A DNA stretch of 64,000 bases from DATBHW01 sp035307385 (GCA_035307385.1 DATGID010000136.1:186001-250000); one strand, 5' to 3'. Counted from the stretch's first letter, positions 7,931 to 17,363 are shown. Numbers and translations: made by a program. The notes: generated by a model from the letters alone, not told the origin.

Positions 7931-9493
7931 ATGGACACGTTGCTTGGTCTGGATATTGGCACCACCGGAGCGAAAGCAGCCCTGTTTGCTGCCGATGATG
8001 GCCGCACGCTCGCCAGCGCCTTCGTAGAATATCCCCTCTATCATCCCGCGCCAGGCTGGGCCGAACAAGACCCCGAAGACTGGTGGCGCGCCACCTGCGC
8101 CGCCATTCAGACCTGCCTGGCGCAAGCCAAAGCGCAGGGCATCAATCCGGAAAAGGTACGCGGGTTGGGGCTTTCGGGCCAGATGCACGGGCTGGTCCTG
8201 CTGGATGAGCAAGACCAGGTGCTGCGCCGCTGCATCATCTGGGCCGACCAGCGCAGCGCTGCCGAATGCGACTGGATTACTCAGGCCGTTGGCGCTGAGC
8301 GGCTCATCGACCTGACCAGCAATCCCGCGCTCACCGGCTTCACCGCTCCCAAAGCGCTCTGGGTGCGCAATCACGAGCCAGAGCTTTTTGCGCGCGCCGC
8401 CCATCTGCTGCTGCCCAAGGATTATATTCGCTATCGGCTGACGGGCGTCATGGCGATGGAGATCACCGACGCGGCTGGCACGCTCTTTCTGGATGTGCGC
8501 CAGGGCGTCTGGTCTGCCGAACTGTTGGAATTGATCGGCGTAAAGCCATCCTTGCTGCCTCCGGTGCGCCGCTCCATCGATGTCTGCGGCGAAATTACCC
8601 CTGCTGTGGCGGCGCTGACCGGCCTGCGCGCTGGAACGCCGGTTGCCGGTGGTGGCGCAGATAACGCCTGCGGCGCGGTGGGCAGCGGCGTCGTCGAGCC
8701 TGGGCTGGTCCTGCTGTCGCTGGGGACGAGCGGCGTCGTGCTGGCGCATGCCGCGTCTCCCAGCGTGGACCGCAGCGGCCCGGTGCCGCGCGCCCACACC
8801 TTTAATCACTCGGTGCCCAATACCTGGTATCTGATGGCCGTCACCCAGGCAGCGGGGCTGTCATTCCGCTGGGTGCGCGACAACTTTGGCCTGCCAGAAA
8901 TGGCAATGGAACGCTGGGCCTCAGCCGACGCCTATGAACTGCTCTCAGCCGAAGCGGCAGGCGCGCCGGTTGGCGCGGAGGGTCTGCTATTTCTGCCTTA
9001 CCTCCAGGGCGAGCGCGCGCCCCATCTCGACCCAGCGGCGCGCGGCGGCTGGATTGGCCTGACCGCTCGCCATGATCGCCGCGCCATCATTCGCGCCGTG
9101 CTGGAAGGTGTGGCCTACAGCCTGAAGGATTGCTTTGCCATCATCCGCGAGCAAGGCTTGCCCATCGAGCAGGTGCGCGTCACGGGCGGCGGCGCGAAAG
9201 GCACGCTCTGGCGACAGATTCTGGCCGATGTGCTGGAAACCGATCTGGTGACCACGCAAGCGCAGGAAGGCCCATCGTTCGGTGCGGCCCTGCTGGCAGG
9301 CGTGGCCGCTGGCGTCTATCCCACCGTGGAAGCAGCTTGCCATACCGCTGTGCGCCTGGGTGGGCGCACCACGCCAGACGCCGCCAACGTGCGCACCTAC
9401 CAGCAGTATTACCCGGTTTATCAGGCACTCTATCCGGCGCTCAAAGCCTCGTTTGCGCGGCTGAGCGCGATCAGCGAGGGCGCTCATGGCTGA
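7931..9493 (+). CDS. xylB: xylulokinase
   Basis: A 520-residue FGGY sugar kinase that phosphorylates D-xylulose to xylulose 5-phosphate for the pentose phosphate pathway. The N-terminal phosphate motif GLDIGTTGAKA (6-16), GLSGQMHGLVLL (80-91), WADQR, and GGGADNACG with the probable catalytic base Asp244 are all in place; GQMHG and the overall length fit XylB rather than glycerol or gluconate kinases. AGAGGAGG precedes the ATG. It is 24 bp after the ROK gene and overlaps the next gene by 8 bp. No xylose isomerase gene accompanies it in this window. Confidence 0.92.
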   Translation: MDTLLGLDIGTTGAKAALFAADDGRTLASAFVEYPLYHPAPGWAEQDPEDWWRATCAAIQTCLAQAKAQGINPEKVRGLGLSGQMHGLVLLDEQDQVLRRCIIWADQRSAAECDWITQAVGAERLIDLTSNPALTGFTAPKALWVRNHEPELFARAAHLLLPKDYIRYRLTGVMAMEITDAAGTLFLDVRQGVWSAELLELIGVKPSLLPPVRRSIDVCGEITPAVAALTGLRAGTPVAGGGADNACGAVGSGVVEPGLVLLSLGTSGVVLAHAASPSVDRSGPVPRAHTFNHSVPNTWYLMAVTQAAGLSFRWVRDNFGLPEMAMERWASADAYELLSAEAAGAPVGAEGLLFLPYLQGERAPHLDPAARGGWIGLTARHDRRAIIRAVLEGVAYSLKDCFAIIREQGLPIEQVRVTGGGAKGTLWRQILADVLETDLVTTQAQEGPSFGAALLAGVAAGVYPTVEAACHTAVRLGGRTTPDAANVRTYQQYYPVYQALYPALKASFARLSAISEGAHG

Positions 9494-10283
9494 CTTTGAA
9501 CACGATACACAGGTGAAAGTAACGGAAGAGGGGATGCGCACCGCCCTTTCGCCCAATTGGCAGGTGATGGGACCGCAGGGTGGCTATGTCGCGGCGATTG
9601 CGCTGCGGGCTATGGCTGTGCTGGTGCAGCCGGAGTTTGTCCCCGTAGCGCTGACGGCGCAATACCTGACGGCAGCGGCGGCTGGCCCCGCCGAAGTGGA
9701 AGCCAGGCTGCTGCGCCAGGGCCGCCAGGCCGCCTTCACCACCGCAACAGTCTTTCAGGGAGAGCGCAACGAGTTAGGGGCCAGCGCCTCGTTCTTCCAT
9801 CCGGTTGACGGGCCAGCGCGTCTGGCGCTCGCGCCGCCAGCGCTGCCTTCGCCTGAGGAGTGCATCCCCATGGCGACGCCCGCGCCGCCAGGCCAGACCT
9901 TTCCCTTCCATGAAAACTTCGATTTTCGCATCTCCGAAGACCTCTTCAAGCCAGGGCATGCAGAGGACGACTTCATTTTCTGGGCACGCTACCGCGAACA
10001 AACGTGGGGAGATGATCTGGTTGTGCAGGCGGCCTCGCTGATTCCCCTGCTGGATATGGCCGTGTTCCCGGCGTCGTTTCGGGCCATTCCCAACTTTCCG
10101 GGAGCCGTCACCCTCGACCTGACCGCTCATTGGCACAGCTATCCTGTGCCTTCAGGGTGGCTGCTGTTTCGCGGGCGCTGCCAGCACGCCGGTGGTGGCA
10201 TGCTGAACGGCTGGGCCGAAGCCTGGGCACTAGATGGCAGACTTTTAGCCACAGCAGCGCAGCAAGCCGTGTTGCGGCGATAA
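9486..10283 (+). CDS. acyl-CoA thioesterase-like (TesB/4HBT_3-type) protein
   Basis: A 265-residue double-hotdog protein. The N-terminal half shows the thioesterase-like pattern LSPNWQVMGPQGGYVAAIALRA (read as two segments around residues 18-40) and a strand VEARLLRQGRQAAFTTATVFQGE, and a second hotdog with LDLTAHWHSYP and LLFRGR follows. Enzymes of this group hydrolyse acyl-CoA thioesters, but substrates vary. The ATG overlaps the xylB stop by 8 bp, so it is cotranslated with the sugar operon, although its link to pentose use is unclear. Confidence 0.7.
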   Translation: MADFEHDTQVKVTEEGMRTALSPNWQVMGPQGGYVAAIALRAMAVLVQPEFVPVALTAQYLTAAAAGPAEVEARLLRQGRQAAFTTATVFQGERNELGASASFFHPVDGPARLALAPPALPSPEECIPMATPAPPGQTFPFHENFDFRISEDLFKPGHAEDDFIFWARYREQTWGDDLVVQAASLIPLLDMAVFPASFRAIPNFPGAVTLDLTAHWHSYPVPSGWLLFRGRCQHAGGGMLNGWAEAWALDGRLLATAAQQAVLRR

Positions 10284-10301
10284 GCTGAAAGGCAAGAGAG
10301 C

Positions 10302-10610
10302 ATGGGCTGGCCCCTGCGCTGCTCCAAGTGTGATACCCTCTTTAACGCTGAGGATGAGAAGGCCATCTGCCCACACTGCGATCACCAGAACTGGCCGTAT
10401 CCTTACGCTGTCGCTTGCCCTTTCTGCCGTCAAGAAGAGAGTATGACCTTGACGTACTCTCCAATTCTCGTCGATTTCGATCTTCCTTACGTCTGCGAGC
10501 ATTGTCTGAAGGGAATCGATGGGGCTGATTGGCCGTATAAACCTCCAGACACTACGGACCCTCTGGTGGACGGTGGCATCTGGCCGTATCCATCAAGCCC
10601 GCCGCCATGA
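10302..10610 (+). CDS. small protein with four CxxC pairs and repeated WPY motifs
   Basis: A 102-residue soluble protein I cannot assign to a family. It has four CxxC pairs, CSKC (7-10), CPHC near 24-27, CPFC near 39-42 and CEHC near 64-67, enough for two zinc ribbons. The tripeptide WPY occurs three times, each time shortly after or between ribbons (NWPYPYA, DWPYKPP, IWPYPSS), and the C-terminus is proline-rich. It follows the thioesterase gene by 18 bp in the same direction and is likely the last gene of the operon. Confidence 0.6.
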   Translation: MGWPLRCSKCDTLFNAEDEKAICPHCDHQNWPYPYAVACPFCRQEESMTLTYSPILVDFDLPYVCEHCLKGIDGADWPYKPPDTTDPLVDGGIWPYPSSPPP

Positions 10611-10623
10611 TGCCTGGATATAC

Positions 10624-10668
10624 AGAGGAAGAGAGCCGCGCTGTTCGGCGCGGCCCTCTTCTTCCTCT
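10624..10668. terminator. imperfect bidirectional terminator hairpin
   Basis: AGAGGAAGAG plus GCCGCGC (10624-10641) pairs with GCGCGGC and CTTCTTCCTCT (10648-10668) with a small 3-nt bulge, lying between the convergent genes ending at 10610 and 10680. A clear T-tract is absent on the plus side. Confidence 0.5.
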
Positions 10669-10679
10669 AGCAGTATACT

Positions 10680-12437
10680 TCAATCGCTGAAATCGACCCG
10701 GTAGTTTCCGGCGCGTCGGCTCATGCCGTCCTTCAGTTCCGACTCTTTCCTCTTGCCCTGCTGCGGGCGATAGTAGGGCACGGGCACACGCCGCCCCTTG
10801 GGGTCCAGACGCTCCTTGCGTACATAGAGCCGCGCCCGCGCCGTTCTGCCTTTTTTCGTGACTTTGGCCGTTTCAGGAATGGGCTTGGCCGGACCATCAA
10901 AGCGCACCTTCTTCCAGATAGGGAACGAACCAATCGTGATGCCCTCTTCGGTGATCTTCAGGCGCATACGCGCCCCTCTCACATCATGGCCCAGTTCCAC
11001 CTCAGCTTTCTGGTCTGCCGCGTTGCGCACAACCAGAATGCCTTCCAGCCTGCCACCCAGGTAGCGATAATACGCTATGCGCAAAGCCACCAGCGCAATT
11101 ACTATCAGTATCACCTCAATGAGCAAGCCAATCCAATACGGCCATTCAATCCCCACCTGCACCGTCAGGTCCAGAGCCGCCGTATTCCCCTCGATGTCCG
11201 TCGCCGTGACATGAATCTTATACGCCCCCGGCAACAGATAGCGAGTGTTCCAGGTGGGGAACTGAAAATGCGGACCGCTGCCCTGGAGGGTGGCGAAGGA
11301 CTTGCCGTTGATCGTCACCGAGACAGACTTCAACGGCAGATCATCTCCCGCCACATCCAGCGAGAGATTCGTTGCGCCCGACACCTGCGCCCCGGCTTTC
11401 AGCGAAAAATGCAGGCTGAGCGCCGTGGCAGGAATCACAAACACGCCCGGCCCATTCGGATCGGTCAGGTCCAGCGGGTCTGGCGGGTCTTTGTAATGTG
11501 TATTCTGATAGGTCACCTGCACCTGCACATGGTGCGTGCCAACTGAGAACGGCGTCTGCGGCGTCACCGTCAGCCGATACAGATCGCGAAGCTGCGAAAG
11601 AATGCTCTGATACGACGCGGTCAAGGTGGCTGAAGTCGGGTTGGCGAAAGAAGCGCCGCCCGTCGCACGAGCAATCTCCTGGAGGGTGGTCTGGTCTGCA
11701 TCCGAGCCCAACCCAATCGTATAGACCGGCAGGTGCGTCGACTTCACCAGATCAAGCGCTTGTTCCAGCGTATGGATACTGCCATCATCGTGCTGATCGG
11801 TTTGCAAGACTATCAGCTTGCGGCCAGAAAGGGGAGCCATATCTTTGGCGGCCTGATACAGCGCGTCAAAGATGGGCGCTCGCGTGCCTGGCGCGCCAGC
11901 CTGCAACGGGTCAACAACCGTGTTCAGCTTCGCGTGGTCGGTGGTAAAGTTCAGCAAGCGATGAACCCCGGCTGGACCAGTCCCGGCAATTTGATAAAAT
12001 GCCACCTGATCTTGCGCGTTCAGGCTCGCTCCGAACGCTTTGATGGCTGCCTTGGCGGCAGGCAGCTTATCATCTTCACCCATCGTCGTGCTGGTGTCCA
12101 GCAGGACCGCCGCGGTAATCGGTTCGCTGACATCGGTAACTTCCGTCAAATCCTGAAGCGTCGTCGGCTGCTGATCTACCGTCACCGACACCTGGCTGCT
12201 TACCAGACCGGCCACCGGATGCCCGTCCGCATCGACGACGCTCATATAAGCAGTAAGTTGATTATAGCCGTTGGGGATAAGCTGCTGAAGATGCACATTA
12301 AGCTGGCCGCTGGCGCGCGGCTCAAACGGCGCGGCTGGTATGCTGGCACGCGCCAGCGCTGGCGCGCTGAAGCACAGCGCCAACAGAAGTATGCCAAAGA
12401 TGCAGGCGGCGCGCACTGCCACTGCTCGTGACCTCAT
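10680..12437 (-). CDS. secreted, membrane-anchored von Willebrand factor A domain protein
   Basis: A 585-residue surface protein. It has a signal peptide (hydrophobic 11-27, cut near ALA-RA), a VWA domain from about 105 to 290 with MIDAS residues in LLDTSTTM (Asp114) and a later TDQHDDG loop, an Ig-like domain near 350-440, a transmembrane helix at about 450-475, and a basic cytoplasmic tail of about 110 residues. The ATG at 12437 follows GGAGGGG; an upstream start would place charged residues before the signal peptide. VWA domains bind ligands through a metal ion; the partner is unknown. Confidence 0.82.
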   Translation of the reverse strand: MRSRAVAVRAACIFGILLLALCFSAPALARASIPAAPFEPRASGQLNVHLQQLIPNGYNQLTAYMSVVDADGHPVAGLVSSQVSVTVDQQPTTLQDLTEVTDVSEPITAAVLLDTSTTMGEDDKLPAAKAAIKAFGASLNAQDQVAFYQIAGTGPAGVHRLLNFTTDHAKLNTVVDPLQAGAPGTRAPIFDALYQAAKDMAPLSGRKLIVLQTDQHDDGSIHTLEQALDLVKSTHLPVYTIGLGSDADQTTLQEIARATGGASFANPTSATLTASYQSILSQLRDLYRLTVTPQTPFSVGTHHVQVQVTYQNTHYKDPPDPLDLTDPNGPGVFVIPATALSLHFSLKAGAQVSGATNLSLDVAGDDLPLKSVSVTINGKSFATLQGSGPHFQFPTWNTRYLLPGAYKIHVTATDIEGNTAALDLTVQVGIEWPYWIGLLIEVILIVIALVALRIAYYRYLGGRLEGILVVRNAADQKAEVELGHDVRGARMRLKITEEGITIGSFPIWKKVRFDGPAKPIPETAKVTKKGRTARARLYVRKERLDPKGRRVPVPYYRPQQGKRKESELKDGMSRRAGNYRVDFSD

Positions 12438-12732
12438 GGTCCCCTCCAATCTGCGACGCCATCGCGGGAGCGCTTGCCCCGGCATCTGCCCACCTGCTTT
12501 GCAGCGATGGCTAGCGGGGTCCAGGTGAGGAAATGAGTGGAGATCAGCGATGCATCGCGGCTGAATTCCGCCGTATTATAACCGTTCAGCCGCCGCAAGG
12601 CAATAACTAAGGGGGAAACATAGGCCAAACGCTCTATCCCTTGCCCCCTGGCAGATCATTCTATACAATGGCCTTCGGGCAGCTTAACAGCCCTTGTAAC
12701 CCCTATCGTTTGAATAGGAAGAGGAGACAGAC
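12438..12732. promoter_or_regulatory. divergent promoter region between VWA and SDR genes
   Basis: On the minus strand, TTGCCT (12603-12598) and TATAAT (12580-12575) are 17 bp apart, a good sigma-70 promoter for the VWA gene with a leader of about 130 nt. On the plus strand a TATACA near 12662 precedes the SDR gene but its -35 (TTGCCC) is only 15 bp away. Nothing else is recognisable. Confidence 0.5.
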
Positions 12733-13518
12733 ATGGGCAAACTCGATGGCAGAGTCGCCATTATCACAGGCGCGGGTTCAGGTTTTGGACGCGCCACCAC
12801 GCGCCTCTTCACTCGCGAAGGCGCGTCTGTGCTGGTCATGGACCGCGACGAGGAAGGCGCCAACGCCACCGTTGCCGAAATCGAACAGTCCCACCCCGGC
12901 AAAGCCTCCACCTTCATTGGCGATGTCACCAAGAGCGCCGATGTCGCCGAGATGGTGCGCGTGGCCGTGGAACGCTATGGCAAGCTGGACATCATGTACA
13001 ATAATGCGGGCATCGGCGGCGAAATCACCGGCATTGAAAACATGGACGAAGAGAACTGGGACAGCGTGCTGGCAATCAACCTCAAAAGCGTGTTTCTCGG
13101 CGCGAAATATGCCTTCCCGGAACTCAGGAAAAATGGCGGCGGGGTCATCCTTAATACCGCGTCGGTTTCAGCGGTGGTCGCGTCTCCTGGCTATGCTGCC
13201 TATACGTCCTCCAAGGCGGGCGTCGTGCAATTGACGAAGCTGATCGCCCTGGAAGGCGCGCCCTATAACATCCGCTCGAATGCCATCTGCCCATCCTTCT
13301 CCTGGACGCCGCTGGTGTCGCGCGGCATCTCGGCGCGCTTCCCTGGCGCAGAAGACCAGGTGAAGCAGGCGCTGGCCCATGCGTCCCCGCTGAACGATCT
13401 GGTGGCTCCCGAAGAGGTGGCCGCGCTCGCGCTCTGGCTGGTGTCGGACGAGGCGCGCTTCATCACCGGCACAGCACAGATCATCGACGGCGGTTTGAGC
13501 GCGGGCACCACCCGCTAA
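12733..13518 (+). CDS. short-chain dehydrogenase/reductase
   Basis: A 261-residue classical SDR. It has the cofactor motif TGAGSGFGRA (12-21), NNAG (about 89-92), a serine in NTASVSA, and the catalytic Tyr157-x3-Lys161 in YTSSK. An Asp after the second strand (VMDRD) favours NAD over NADP. GGAAGAGGAGA precedes the ATG. The family oxidises or reduces alcohols, sugars, ketoacyl groups and steroids; the substrate is not decided. It is 25 bp upstream of the GT87-like gene, so the two may be cotranscribed, although their functions look unrelated. Confidence 0.88.
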   Translation: MGKLDGRVAIITGAGSGFGRATTRLFTREGASVLVMDRDEEGANATVAEIEQSHPGKASTFIGDVTKSADVAEMVRVAVERYGKLDIMYNNAGIGGEITGIENMDEENWDSVLAINLKSVFLGAKYAFPELRKNGGGVILNTASVSAVVASPGYAAYTSSKAGVVQLTKLIALEGAPYNIRSNAICPSFSWTPLVSRGISARFPGAEDQVKQALAHASPLNDLVAPEEVAALALWLVSDEARFITGTAQIIDGGLSAGTTR

Positions 13519-13543
13519 TCAGCTAGACAAAGGACGACGCCCG

Positions 13544-14911
13544 ATGGCTGCTCATCCCCGACTCCGGCGATTTCTTGGAGCAAGCGCCCTCTTGCTCTCA
13601 ACGCTGGTGATTCTTGCTCAGGGCGCTCGTCTCCTCGGGGCCATCCAGCACGGCGCGGCGACCACCACCGACTTCTGCCTGGATTATCAGACGGCCCAGC
13701 ATTGGCTGCACGGCGCGCGCATCTATACGCCCGTCACCTGCTGGAGCCGCTTTTCCAGCACGCCCGTGCCGGTGGAATACTACGCGCACCCGCCCTTCTC
13801 GCTGTTCGTTGCCGTGCCCTTTGCCTTGCTTTCGGCCAGCCTGGCAACCTGGCTGTGGGGGCTGCTCAGCCTGGGCTGCCTGGTCCTCAGCTTCCTGCTG
13901 GTCTGCCGCGAACTAGACCTGCGCAGGCCAGGCATTGCGTTGCCGCTGCTGGCGCTGTTTCTGCTCTGGGACCCCACGATGGGCAGCGCCAGCGCGGAAA
14001 ATATCGGCGGCGGCGTCACCTGCCTGCTCGTCACCTTTGTCTGGCGAGAGCTGCGCCGGGGCCAGCAAGGGCGTGCTGGGCTGCTGGCGGGGCTGGTCAT
14101 CTTGCTCAAGCCCGTGCCGTTCCTGCTGCTCCCCTTCTTTGCGCTGCGGCGGCAGTGGCGCGCCGCCATCGCCTCGCTGCTGACGCTGGCAGGTGGCGTG
14201 GTGATTTCTGCGGCGGTGATGGGGCCAGCAGCCTGGCTCGATTACCTGGGTCCGGCGCGCGCCGACGAAGGCTTTGCCGTGGCCGTTCCCAGCAACCTCG
14301 CCATTGAAGGATATCTGGTGCGCTGGATCAACGGCTATCATGAATTTCTGCATCCGGGCGCGGGGCGCGCTTTTATCGATCTGCCGCCGCTCTTTACCGG
14401 GCTATCTCTGGAAGCGAGCCTGCTGCTGGGCTATCTGCTGGTTGGGGTGGTGCTGCTCATATTCGGCTTCTGGCTGTGGAAGCGCGCGCCCGCGCAGCCA
14501 GCGTGGGGCGACGACGATGATGCCAGCTTTGCCGCCGTCTTGCTCCTCACCATGCTGGCCTTCCCCAGCGCCTGGGATTGGAGCCTGGCTTTGATCATCA
14601 TGCCAGTGCTCTGGCTGGGCGTCAAGATCGTACAGCGAAACGCCAGCAGGACCACCCTGCTGCTGTATGGCGCGGCCATCATCCTGCTGGCAATCCCGTT
14701 TAGCTGGCTTATTCCAGCCTTCCAGCTTCAGGCGCAAACGAGCCTGCCCTGGGCGCTGCGCCTGGCTGGCGCGCTGCTGACCACCCTCCCAACCATCGCC
14801 CTCGTATTGCTGCTGGCTGCCCTCTGGCCCTGGCTCAAGGCAACCGCTCCGGTGGCCGCGTCCCAACAAGCATCTGAGCAAATTGCTCCACCTGCTAGAC
14901 AGACGGTGTGA
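13544..14911 (+). CDS. GT87/DUF2029-type polyprenol-phosphate glycosyltransferase
   Basis: A 455-residue polytopic membrane protein with about ten hydrophobic helices and a first extracytoplasmic loop containing DFCLDYQTAQHWLHG, the acidic loop expected in GT-C enzymes. The segment YYAHPPFSLFVAVPFALL is characteristic of DUF2029/GT87 alpha-mannosyltransferases, which add sugars from polyprenyl-phosphate donors to lipoglycans outside the membrane. AAGGACG precedes the ATG. Donor and acceptor are not evident. Confidence 0.75.
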   Translation: MAAHPRLRRFLGASALLLSTLVILAQGARLLGAIQHGAATTTDFCLDYQTAQHWLHGARIYTPVTCWSRFSSTPVPVEYYAHPPFSLFVAVPFALLSASLATWLWGLLSLGCLVLSFLLVCRELDLRRPGIALPLLALFLLWDPTMGSASAENIGGGVTCLLVTFVWRELRRGQQGRAGLLAGLVILLKPVPFLLLPFFALRRQWRAAIASLLTLAGGVVISAAVMGPAAWLDYLGPARADEGFAVAVPSNLAIEGYLVRWINGYHEFLHPGAGRAFIDLPPLFTGLSLEASLLLGYLLVGVVLLIFGFWLWKRAPAQPAWGDDDDASFAAVLLLTMLAFPSAWDWSLALIIMPVLWLGVKIVQRNASRTTLLLYGAAIILLAIPFSWLIPAFQLQAQTSLPWALRLAGALLTTLPTIALVLLLAALWPWLKATAPVAASQQASEQIAPPARQTV

Positions 14912-14977
14912 AGTCTGCTATAGTTGCGCAATAGGTTGGAACAGACGGATAAATTTTAACAACCGGAGGGTCATTTT

Positions 14978-15625
14978 ATGTCGCAAGAGACCGCCTCGAC
15001 CTCTGTGAGCGCAGAGACCACATCGCAGCCACAACCTCAGGGCCATCATCTCCATCTTACCAGTCATCTCTTTCATCACGAGCCACGTCAGCACCAGCCG
15101 CGTAATATCAACGAAGTGCAAGCGGCAGAGCGCCTGAGCTTCAATGATCGGGTTGCAGTTTGGGTGGCGGCAAATGTCGGCACGATGATTTGTGCCTACA
15201 TATTTGCCATCATCGGGATAACCTCGATAGTGGGGTATCTGACCAACAGCACGACGCTGGCGCTGATTAGCGGCTCCTTGTCGAGCTATTTCTTGCAGTT
15301 GGTGCTCCTGCCGATCATCATGGTGGGTCAGAATGTACAAAGCAGACATTCTGAATTGCAGGCAGACGAAGCATTCAAGACCACTATGAGCACGTATCAT
15401 GACATCGAGCAGATCATGCAGCACCTTGCGGCCCAGGACAGTGAACTGCTGCGCCATGCCAAAATGCTGGAAGACCTGCTGGAGAAAAATGGAATTTCCT
15501 TCAAACAACGGGAAGCTGAAGGCACCGCTACCTCTCATCTAACAGACCCCTTCGCCCAACCCCAGGCGGGGTCTGCTGCGCCCGCTGCTGCCACCCCCAC
15601 CGACGACCAGAAGCAGAAGGCGTAA
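14978..15625 (+). CDS. DUF1003-like two-helix membrane protein
   Basis: A 215-residue protein with a His/Gln-rich N-terminus (residues about 18-42), two hydrophobic segments (about 68-90 and 98-118) joined by a short loop, then a charged helical region DELQ-type and coiled-coil-like stretch to about 175. The middle matches the DUF1003 layout: FNDRVAVWVAANVG, a helix pair, then IIMVGQNVQSRHSELQADEA. Function in the family is not known. GGAGGG precedes the ATG by 8 bp, and TATAGT near 14919 may be the -10. Confidence 0.7.
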   Translation: MSQETASTSVSAETTSQPQPQGHHLHLTSHLFHHEPRQHQPRNINEVQAAERLSFNDRVAVWVAANVGTMICAYIFAIIGITSIVGYLTNSTTLALISGSLSSYFLQLVLLPIIMVGQNVQSRHSELQADEAFKTTMSTYHDIEQIMQHLAAQDSELLRHAKMLEDLLEKNGISFKQREAEGTATSHLTDPFAQPQAGSAAPAAATPTDDQKQKA

Positions 15626-15651
15626 CCTCGACCAGAACGAACAAGATTCCA

Positions 15652-15702
15652 CAGGCCGACACCGGCTGATTGAGCCGGTGCCGGCCTGGACCCTCATTTT
15701 AC
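15652..15702 (+). terminator. Rho-independent terminator after the DUF1003-like gene
   Basis: CAGGCCGACACCGGCT pairs with AGCCGGTGCCGGCCTG around a GATTG loop with one mismatch, followed by CCTCATTTTA. It lies 27 bp past the stop codon at 15625. Confidence 0.65.
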
Positions 15703-15836
15703 GCTTCTCAAACAGCCCTTACCTGTTCCTCAGCTTCATTTAAGCCTGCTCTGTTACTCTCTCTTTCAGACGGTCCACGCAAAGGCATCCTACCTCCATC
15801 CCTGGCCTCGCCCAGGAGAAAGAGAACGTTCCCCCG

Positions 15837-17183
15837 ATGCTCACAAACCTGCGAAATCACATCCAGCGCGTGGGTTGGACAGGCATCCTGACTCGCTGTA
15901 TGATTGGCAGCGCAGCCCTGCTCAGCGCGTGCGTGTCCAGCAGCCCTAACCCTCCTTCCTCCAGCGCGACCCAAACTCCCGCAGGCCCGATCAAGCATAT
16001 CGTGTTCTTCATCAAGGAAAACCGCACATTCGATAACTACTTCGGCACCTACCCTGGCGCGAACGGAGCCACGACGGCAGTCACCTCCACCGGTCAGGTC
16101 GTTCCGCTGCTGCACGAGCGCGATCAAATTCCCGACATCGACCACTCCTCGCAAGGGGCCACCATGGCCTACGATGGCGGGAAAATGGACGAGTTCAACT
16201 TGCTGCACAGCCAGAGCAAAAATAAGAGCCAGCCCTACGGCAACAACAGCCTGACCCAGATGTATCAATCGGACATCCCCGATTACTGGACCTACGCCCA
16301 ACAGTTCGTGCTGGGCGACAATATGTTCTCTTCGCTGATGGGGCCAAGCTTCCCCAATCACCTCTACACGATTGCAGGGCAATCAGGCGGGGTGATTAAC
16401 AATCCCGTCAGCGACGGCGGCATAGGTTCGGTGGGGAAATCGGCCAAAGGCTGGGGCTGTGATGTTCCGAACCAGAAAGTGGAAGTTAAGGATAGCAACG
16501 GCAACACCTCGCTTCAAGAGGCGTGCTTCAACTTCATGACGCTGGCCGACGAGCTTGACTCCAAAGGCTATAGCTGGCGCTATTACGCGCCGCCCTCAGG
16601 CACAGGCGGCTACATCTGGTCAACCTTCGATGCCATCAAACACATCCGCTATGGCCCGGATTGGAAGTTCGTCGTACCAACCGAGCAATTTATGACTGAC
16701 GCCTCGGATGGGCAGCTTCCCGCCGTTTCCTGGATTGTGACCCCTGCCATGTACAGCGAGCACGCGCCTGCCAGCGTCTGTGTCGGCGAAAACTGGACCG
16801 TTCAGATGCTCAACGCGCTGATGCGTGGGCCAGATTGGTCATCAACAACACTCTTCCTGACCTGGGACGACTTCGGCGGCTTCTACGATCACGTCGCCCC
16901 ACAGCAGGTTGATGGCTATGGGCTGGGCTTCCGCGTCCCGCTGCTCGTCATCTCGCCCTATGCCAAACATGGCTACATCGATCACACGCAGTTCGAGTTC
17001 TCGTCTTTCCTGCGCTTTGCCGAAGACAAATTCGGCCTGCCTCAGTTGACCGGACGCGACAAAGCTGCCAACAACATGATGGATGCCTTTGACTTCAGTC
17101 AGAGTCCCAGGCCGCCGCTCATCTTGAGCCAGCGTTCCTGCAAAGGCGTCACGCCCTACAACAATCCCGACTACGACGACTGA
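15837..17183 (+). CDS. phosphoesterase-family lipoprotein (phospholipase C/acid phosphatase type)
   Basis: A 448-residue exported enzyme. Residues 15-32 form a signal with the lipobox LSAC. The mature part starts with IKHIVFFIKENRTFDNYFGTYPG (shown here in two parts: IKHIVFFIKENRTF and DNYFGTYPG, about 52-75), the signature of the bacterial phosphoesterase family that includes phospholipase C and AcpA. Further conserved parts are GPSFPNHLYTIAGQS, LTWDDFGGFYDHV and VPLLVISPYA, which contribute metal ligands. It probably hydrolyses phosphate esters or phospholipids outside the cell. No SD better than GTTCCCCCG is visible before the ATG. Confidence 0.85.
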   Translation: MLTNLRNHIQRVGWTGILTRCMIGSAALLSACVSSSPNPPSSSATQTPAGPIKHIVFFIKENRTFDNYFGTYPGANGATTAVTSTGQVVPLLHERDQIPDIDHSSQGATMAYDGGKMDEFNLLHSQSKNKSQPYGNNSLTQMYQSDIPDYWTYAQQFVLGDNMFSSLMGPSFPNHLYTIAGQSGGVINNPVSDGGIGSVGKSAKGWGCDVPNQKVEVKDSNGNTSLQEACFNFMTLADELDSKGYSWRYYAPPSGTGGYIWSTFDAIKHIRYGPDWKFVVPTEQFMTDASDGQLPAVSWIVTPAMYSEHAPASVCVGENWTVQMLNALMRGPDWSSTTLFLTWDDFGGFYDHVAPQQVDGYGLGFRVPLLVISPYAKHGYIDHTQFEFSSFLRFAEDKFGLPQLTGRDKAANNMMDAFDFSQSPRPPLILSQRSCKGVTPYNNPDYDD

Positions 17184-17223
17184 TACCTATGGCTAGGTTT
17201 GCCTTTGCGTGGCCGTCTCTTGC

Positions 17224-17252
17224 TTGCTTCTTAGGGGAAGCTGTGCTATACT
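17224..17252 (+). promoter_or_regulatory. promoter of the 99-residue protein gene
   Basis: TTGCTT (17224-17229) and TATACT (17247-17252) are separated by 17 bp, about 112 bp before the ATG at 17364. Confidence 0.5.
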
Positions 17253-17363
17253 ACCTGCGGCCCATCGCGCTTTGAACGGTGAAGCGGGTGGAAACCTATT
17301 CCCAGGGAAACCGTGTCGACAACCCGTTTGCTGAAATTGGATCAACCCCAGGAGGTTTTTACC

